Under the pieces are notes generated by a model. The model made no database searches. It was not told where the DNA came from and saw nothing but the letters and a program-made list of their open reading frames with translations. From Nonomuraea sp. (GTDB lineage: Bacteria > Actinomycetota > Actinomycetes > Streptosporangiales > Streptosporangiaceae): DNA of 11,071 bases. This document shows positions 6,191 to 11,071 of the stretch, one piece after another. The position numbers and the translations under genes are program-made. Position 1 is the stretch's first letter. Each line of letters opens with the position of its first letter. The DNA is taken from the NCBI GenBank assembly GCA_013362835.1, contig JABFVJ010000342.1, positions 1 to 11,071 of the forward strand, in the 5' to 3' direction.

Positions 6191-7073
6191 GCGAGAGCAG
6201 CCCGTTGCCCAGGACGGCGGCGACGTCCTCCCGGTACTTCAGCGCGGCGCCCAGCGTGGCGGCGGCCAGGTCGGGGTCGAGCTCCTTGGCGCCGAGCGTG
6301 AGCAGCGCCTCGGTCCAGTCGATGGTCTCGGCGACGCCGGGCGGCTTGACCAGGCCGGCCCCCCGCAGCCGCTCGGCCGCCCGCGCCACCTGCACGGCCA
6401 GCGTCTCGGTGCAGCCGGGCAGGCGGCGCAGCAGGATCGCGACCTCGTGGTCGAAGCCCGGGTGCTCCAGCCAGTGGTAGAGGCAGCGGCGCTTGAGCGC
6501 GTCGTGCACCTCGCGCGTCCTGTTGGAGGTCACCACGACCACCGGAGGCGTCCTGGCCTTGATCGTGCCCAGCTCGGGGATGGAGATCGTGAAGTCGGAG
6601 AGCACCTCCAGCAGGAACGCCTCGAACTCGTCGTCGGCCCGGTCGATCTCGTCGACGAGCAGCACGCTCGGCTGGGTCTCGACGGCCTTCAGCAGGGGGC
6701 GCGCGATCAGGAACCTGCGGTCGTAGATCTCCCCCTCCAGCCGGCCGGCGTCGGTGATCCCGGCGGCCTCGGCGGCCTTGAGGTGGAGGAGCTGGCGGGC
6801 GAAGTCCCAGTCGTACAGGGCCTGGGAGGCGTCGAGGCCCTCGTAGCACTGCAGCCGGATCAGCGGGGCCTTGAGCAGCTCCGCCAGGGTCTTGGCCAGC
6901 TCGGTCTTCCCGACGCCCGCCTCCCCTTCGAGGAACAGCGGCCGTCCCATCCGCAACGCCAGGAAGGCGGCCGTGGCCAGCCCCTGGTCGGCCAGGTAGG
7001 CGTGCCGGTCGAGGAGCTCGATGAGCTTCTCCGGCGACTCGATGTCCATTGCCCTGATTGTCCGCCGCAGCAC
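6183..7073 (-). CDS. MoxR-family AAA+ ATPase (CoxD-type)
   Basis: A 296-residue MoxR AAA+ ATPase, a chaperone-like motor that works with VWA proteins. In CO dehydrogenase clusters its relative CoxD is needed for the active-site metal cluster. Walker A is GEAGVGKT (50-57), Walker B VLLVDEID (137-144), sensor 1 VTSNRTRE (181-188), followed by ALKRRCLYHW with the arginine-finger region. The C-terminal lid is helical. It leads the accessory cluster, downstream of the riboflavin genes, with a 50-bp gap. The start is uncertain: GTG 7073 sits 6 nt after a TAGCCT box and would be leaderless, while ATG 7049 (MDIESPEKL) looks like a usual family start but has an AGGG only 2 nt away. I prefer 7073. A denitrification-type NorQ/CbbQ role is possible in principle, but the neighbours favour CoxD. 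Confidence 0.92.
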   Translation of the reverse strand: MLRRTIRAMDIESPEKLIELLDRHAYLADQGLATAAFLALRMGRPLFLEGEAGVGKTELAKTLAELLKAPLIRLQCYEGLDASQALYDWDFARQLLHLKAAEAAGITDAGRLEGEIYDRRFLIARPLLKAVETQPSVLLVDEIDRADDEFEAFLLEVLSDFTISIPELGTIKARTPPVVVVTSNRTREVHDALKRRCLYHWLEHPGFDHEVAILLRRLPGCTETLAVQVARAAERLRGAGLVKPPGVAETIDWTEALLTLGAKELDPDLAAATLGAALKYREDVAAVLGNGLLSHG

Positions 7074-7079
7074 GCCTTC

Positions 7080-7085
7080 AGGCTA
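7080..7085 (-). promoter_or_regulatory. Putative -10 box TAGCCT before the MoxR gene
   Basis: On the minus strand TAGCCT is followed by GAAGGC and then GTG. The layout matches the box before the plus-strand phosphatase-family gene and predicts a leaderless mRNA. It would give the cox-type cluster its own promoter, separate from the rib operon. Confidence 0.5.
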
Positions 7086-7101
7086 CGTCGCCACCCTGCC
7101 G

Positions 7102-7119
7102 CCGCGATATTCATCGCGG
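7102..7119. promoter_or_regulatory. Palindrome CCGCGAT-ATTC-ATCGCGG between the PH-domain and MoxR genes
   Basis: Perfect 7-bp arms with a 4-nt spacer begin 4 nt after the PH-domain stop and end 28 nt before the MoxR GTG. It may be a short terminator for the rib operon, though no T-run follows. It may instead be an operator, since it covers the -35 zone predicted from the TAGCCT box. The sequence does not decide between the two. Confidence 0.45.
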
Positions 7120-7123
7120 GGAC

Positions 7124-7576
7124 CTAGTTCTCGCCGGCTTCTCCACGTTCGCGGATCAGGGCGGAGAGTTCGGCGGTGGCGCGGCGGGCGCGGGCCTTCT
7201 CCGAGCCCTGGATGCCCATGGCGCCGATCGTCCGGCCGTCGGAGAAGTCGATCTTCGGCCAGGGGTCGCCCACCAGGAGGGTGACGTCGATGACCTCGGG
7301 CCAGGTGTAGCGGTGGCTGCGCATGGCGTTGACGACCGTGAGGCCCTGCTCGTCGGCCTCCACCCGCACCCGGCCCAGCAGGTGCAGGACGAACGCCACC
7401 GCGCACCCGAAGCCGACGATCGCCAGCCGGTCGGGCAGCTTGAACGGGTCGGCGATGAAGATCGCCATGATGACCGCCCCCGCCACGACCACCACGGCGA
7501 AGCCGTAGGGGACGATCCGGCCCCGGCTGGGGCGCCAGGTCACGGGCAGGGGCGGCGGAGTCACGGGCTCGGGCAC
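7124..7576 (-). CDS. PH domain-containing membrane protein, last gene of the rib operon
   Basis: A 150-residue protein with a Pro-rich N-terminus (PEPVTPPPLPVTW), two hydrophobic helices (about 24-42 and 51-68) and a cytosolic bacterial PH-like domain (about 70-145). The domain shows VEADEQGLTVVNAMRSHRYTW, the strand-turn-strand seen in this family, and WPKIDFSDGRTIGAMGIQ. Its function is unknown. From memory, a protein of this type often follows ribH in actinobacteria, so a link to riboflavin supply or transport is possible but unproven. The gene starts with GTG 19 nt after the ribH stop, unlike the overlapping genes before it. A TAGGTT box sits 6 nt before the GTG and may give a separate leaderless transcript; the AGG of that box could also serve as a weak ribosome site. 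Confidence 0.85.
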   Translation of the reverse strand: MPEPVTPPPLPVTWRPSRGRIVPYGFAVVVVAGAVIMAIFIADPFKLPDRLAIVGFGCAVAFVLHLLGRVRVEADEQGLTVVNAMRSHRYTWPEVIDVTLLVGDPWPKIDFSDGRTIGAMGIQGSEKARARRATAELSALIRERGEAGEN

Positions 7577-7582
7577 GAGGGA

Positions 7583-7588
7583 AACCTA
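7583..7588 (-). promoter_or_regulatory. Possible -10 box TAGGTT before the PH-domain gene
   Basis: Minus-strand TAGGTT, then TCCCTC, then GTG. It fits the TAnnnT-N6-GTG layout also seen before the MoxR gene. It lies in the 19-nt gap between ribH and the PH-domain gene, so it could also be chance or a weak ribosome site. Confidence 0.35.
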
Positions 7589-7595
7589 CCGCAGG

Positions 7596-9926
<2,331 letters not shown>

Positions 9927-9930
<4 letters not shown>

Positions 9931-10517
9931 CGGGCGCCCACCAGCCTTTCCACATACTTGGCGATCACGTCGACCTCGATGTTCACCACGTCGCCCACCT
10001 GGCGGTCGCCCATGGTGGTCAGCTTCAGCGTGGTCGGGATGAGGCTCACGCCGAAGCTGTCGTCGTCAACCGTGGTGACGGTCAGGCTGATTCCGTCGAT
10101 GGCGATCGAGCCCTTCTCGGCCACGTAGCGGGCGAGCGGTCCGGGGAGGGAGAAGCGCAGGTCGTCCCACTTCTCGCCGGGGGCGCGGGACAGCAGCCGG
10201 GCGGTGCCGTCGACGTGGCCCTGGACGATGTGGCCGCCGAGTCGCTGGTCGGCGCGTACGGCGCGTTCCAGGTTGACCGGCGAGCCGGGGATGAGGCCGC
10301 CGAGCGAGCTGCGGTCGAGCGACTCCCTCATCACGTCGACGGTGAACACGCCGTCCTCGACCTCGACGACCGTCAGGCACACGCCGTTGACCGCGATGGA
10401 GTCGCCGTGGGCGGCGTCGGAGGTGACGAGCGGGCCGCGTACGGACAGCAGGGCGCCGCCGCCCGCCGGCTCGATGGCGACGACCTCGCCCTTCTCCTCG
10501 ATGATTCCGGTGAACAT
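9927..10517 (-). CDS. ribE: Riboflavin synthase (alpha subunit)
   Basis: Dismutates two lumazine molecules into riboflavin and 5-amino-6-ribitylaminouracil, the last step of the pathway. The 196-residue protein shows the internal duplication of the family: repeat one MFTGIIEEKGEV with VNGVCLTVVEV (43-53) and VMRESLDRSSLGG (62-74), and repeat two GGHIVQGHVDGTARL (94-108) with IDGISLTVTTV (140-150). The C-terminal helix TMGDRQVGDVVNIEVDVIAKYVERL drives trimer formation in known structures. I chose ATG 10517 because the protein family starts MFTGI and GGGAG lies 6 nt upstream. A GTG directly before it (10520) is the less likely start. The ATG shares one base with the ribD stop (TGATG), and the stop overlaps the transporter start. 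Confidence 0.97.
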
Positions 10518-11071
10518 CACTTCTCCCTGCCTTGATGCGGAGTGGGCCGGGCGATCAGCCGCAGGTCCGGCCCGATGGGGGAAAACTCGTCGAAGGTGAG
10601 GCGGTGGAGCCCGGCGATCGTGCGCACGCCGGCCGGGCCGAGCGCGGCCGGGCCCTCGCCGAGCAGCGCGGGGGCGAGGTAGGCGACCACGCGGTCGACC
10701 AGGCCCCGCCTGACGAACGCGCCCGCGAGGGTGGGGCCGCCTTCCAGGAACACGCTGACCACGCCCCGGGCCGCCAGCTCCCCGAGGAGGGCGTGGAGGT
10801 CGAGGCCGCCCTCGGGATGGCGGGGCAGGCGCAGCAGACCGGCCTTGAGCTCGGTGGCGGCGTCGTCGGCGACGGCGATCAGCGTGGGCGCCTCGTCGTC
10901 GAGGACGCGGGCGCCCGGTGGCGTACGGCCGTCGGGGTCCACCACCACCCGCAGCGGCGGACGTGCCCCCAGGGGCCGGGTGGCGAGCGGCGTGCCCCCG
11001 GAGAGCAGCACGCTCGCGTCGGAGGCCCCGGCGGGTGGGGCGGGCTCGGGGAGGCGTGCGGTGAGGTGGGG
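10517..11071 (-). CDS. ribD: Riboflavin biosynthesis protein RibD, reductase domain (5' end missing)
   Basis: The last 184 residues of RibD (or of a stand-alone reductase); the frame is open to the right edge, so the start and any deaminase domain lie outside. The RibD_C reductase uses NADPH to reduce the ribosyl side chain of the pyrimidine intermediate made from GTP. The first visible residues PHLTARLP match the usual DDPxLTAR motif at the start of this domain. PLRVVVDPDGRTPP then follows, VFLEGGPTLAGAFVRRGLVD is the NADPH-binding glycine loop, and VAYLAPALLGEGPAAL comes next. Linker and length fit a bifunctional protein missing about half. It is the first rib gene seen and is joined to ribE by a 1-nt stop/start overlap. 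Any promoter or FMN riboswitch for the operon would be further right. Confidence 0.93.
   Translation of the reverse strand, partial: PHLTARLPEPAPPAGASDASVLLSGGTPLATRPLGARPPLRVVVDPDGRTPPGARVLDDEAPTLIAVADDAATELKAGLLRLPRHPEGGLDLHALLGELAARGVVSVFLEGGPTLAGAFVRRGLVDRVVAYLAPALLGEGPAALGPAGVRTIAGLHRLTFDEFSPIGPDLRLIARPTPHQGREK

Noticed and set aside
5051..6301. Long plus-strand open frame opposite the VWA gene, and similar long plus frames at 8093-9379 and 6096-7127
   Set aside because: All are antisense to genes with intact catalytic motifs and consist of Gly/Ala/Arg/Pro-rich text, as expected in high-GC DNA.
1431..7112. Shared GCGATATTC string in the hairpins at 1428-1436 and 7104-7112
   Set aside because: The arms around it differ completely (CAGAACGGGCG versus CCGCGAT), so I treat the shared string as chance rather than a repeated element.
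10520..11071. FMN riboswitch (RFN element) for the rib operon
   Set aside because: No such leader can be seen. The operon's first gene is cut by the right edge, so any riboswitch would lie outside the window.

Overview
The window is high-GC, densely packed bacterial DNA with GC-rich third codon positions. It has GTG starts, 4- or 8-nt start/stop overlaps, an F420-type LLM oxidoreductase and TAnnnT boxes 6-7 nt before GTG codons. All of this points to an actinomycete. A Streptosporangiales-type genome is a guess from gene content and is not proven here. Eleven genes lie on the minus strand and one on the plus strand, so the text below follows minus-strand transcription from right to left.

Right part (11071 to 7124): a riboflavin operon. 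The order is ribD (3' part only, reductase domain), ribE (riboflavin synthase), a PnuC-family transporter that fits RibM, ribBA (bifunctional DHBP synthase/GTP cyclohydrolase II), ribH (lumazine synthase) and a small two-helix PH-domain membrane protein. Every junction from ribD to ribH is a 1- or 4-nt stop/start overlap, so translation is probably coupled. Together the genes make riboflavin from GTP and ribulose 5-phosphate, and probably also import it.

Middle (7073 to 3476): four overlapping minus-strand genes for a MoxR AAA+ ATPase, a CoxE-type VWA protein, an XdhC/CoxF-type protein and a MobA/MocA-like nucleotidyltransferase. This is the accessory set (coxD, coxE, coxF plus a molybdopterin-cytidylyltransferase-like enzyme) that usually matures molybdenum hydroxylases such as aerobic CO dehydrogenase. 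No hydroxylase structural gene is present in the window. These enzymes use FAD and a molybdopterin cofactor, so a position next to the flavin operon makes functional sense, but that link is inference.

Left part: a membrane-anchored endonuclease/exonuclease/phosphatase-family protein on the plus strand (2603-3490) overlaps the 3' end of the nucleotidyltransferase gene by 15 bp. A 93-bp divergent promoter region separates it from an LLM-class F420-dependent oxidoreductase gene (2509-1469). That gene ends at a strong hairpin terminator (1420-1448). A 231-bp intergenic stretch with tandem repeats leads to a dicarboxylate/amino acid:cation symporter of the DctA/GltP family. The symporter runs off the left edge and has two altered residues at positions that bind sodium in the archaeal homologue GltPh.

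I saw no tRNA, rRNA, CRISPR, insertion sequence or phage gene. The more unusual points are the maturation genes without an enzyme, the altered symporter cation site, the transporter inside the rib operon, and several short palindromes or repeats in the few intergenic gaps.
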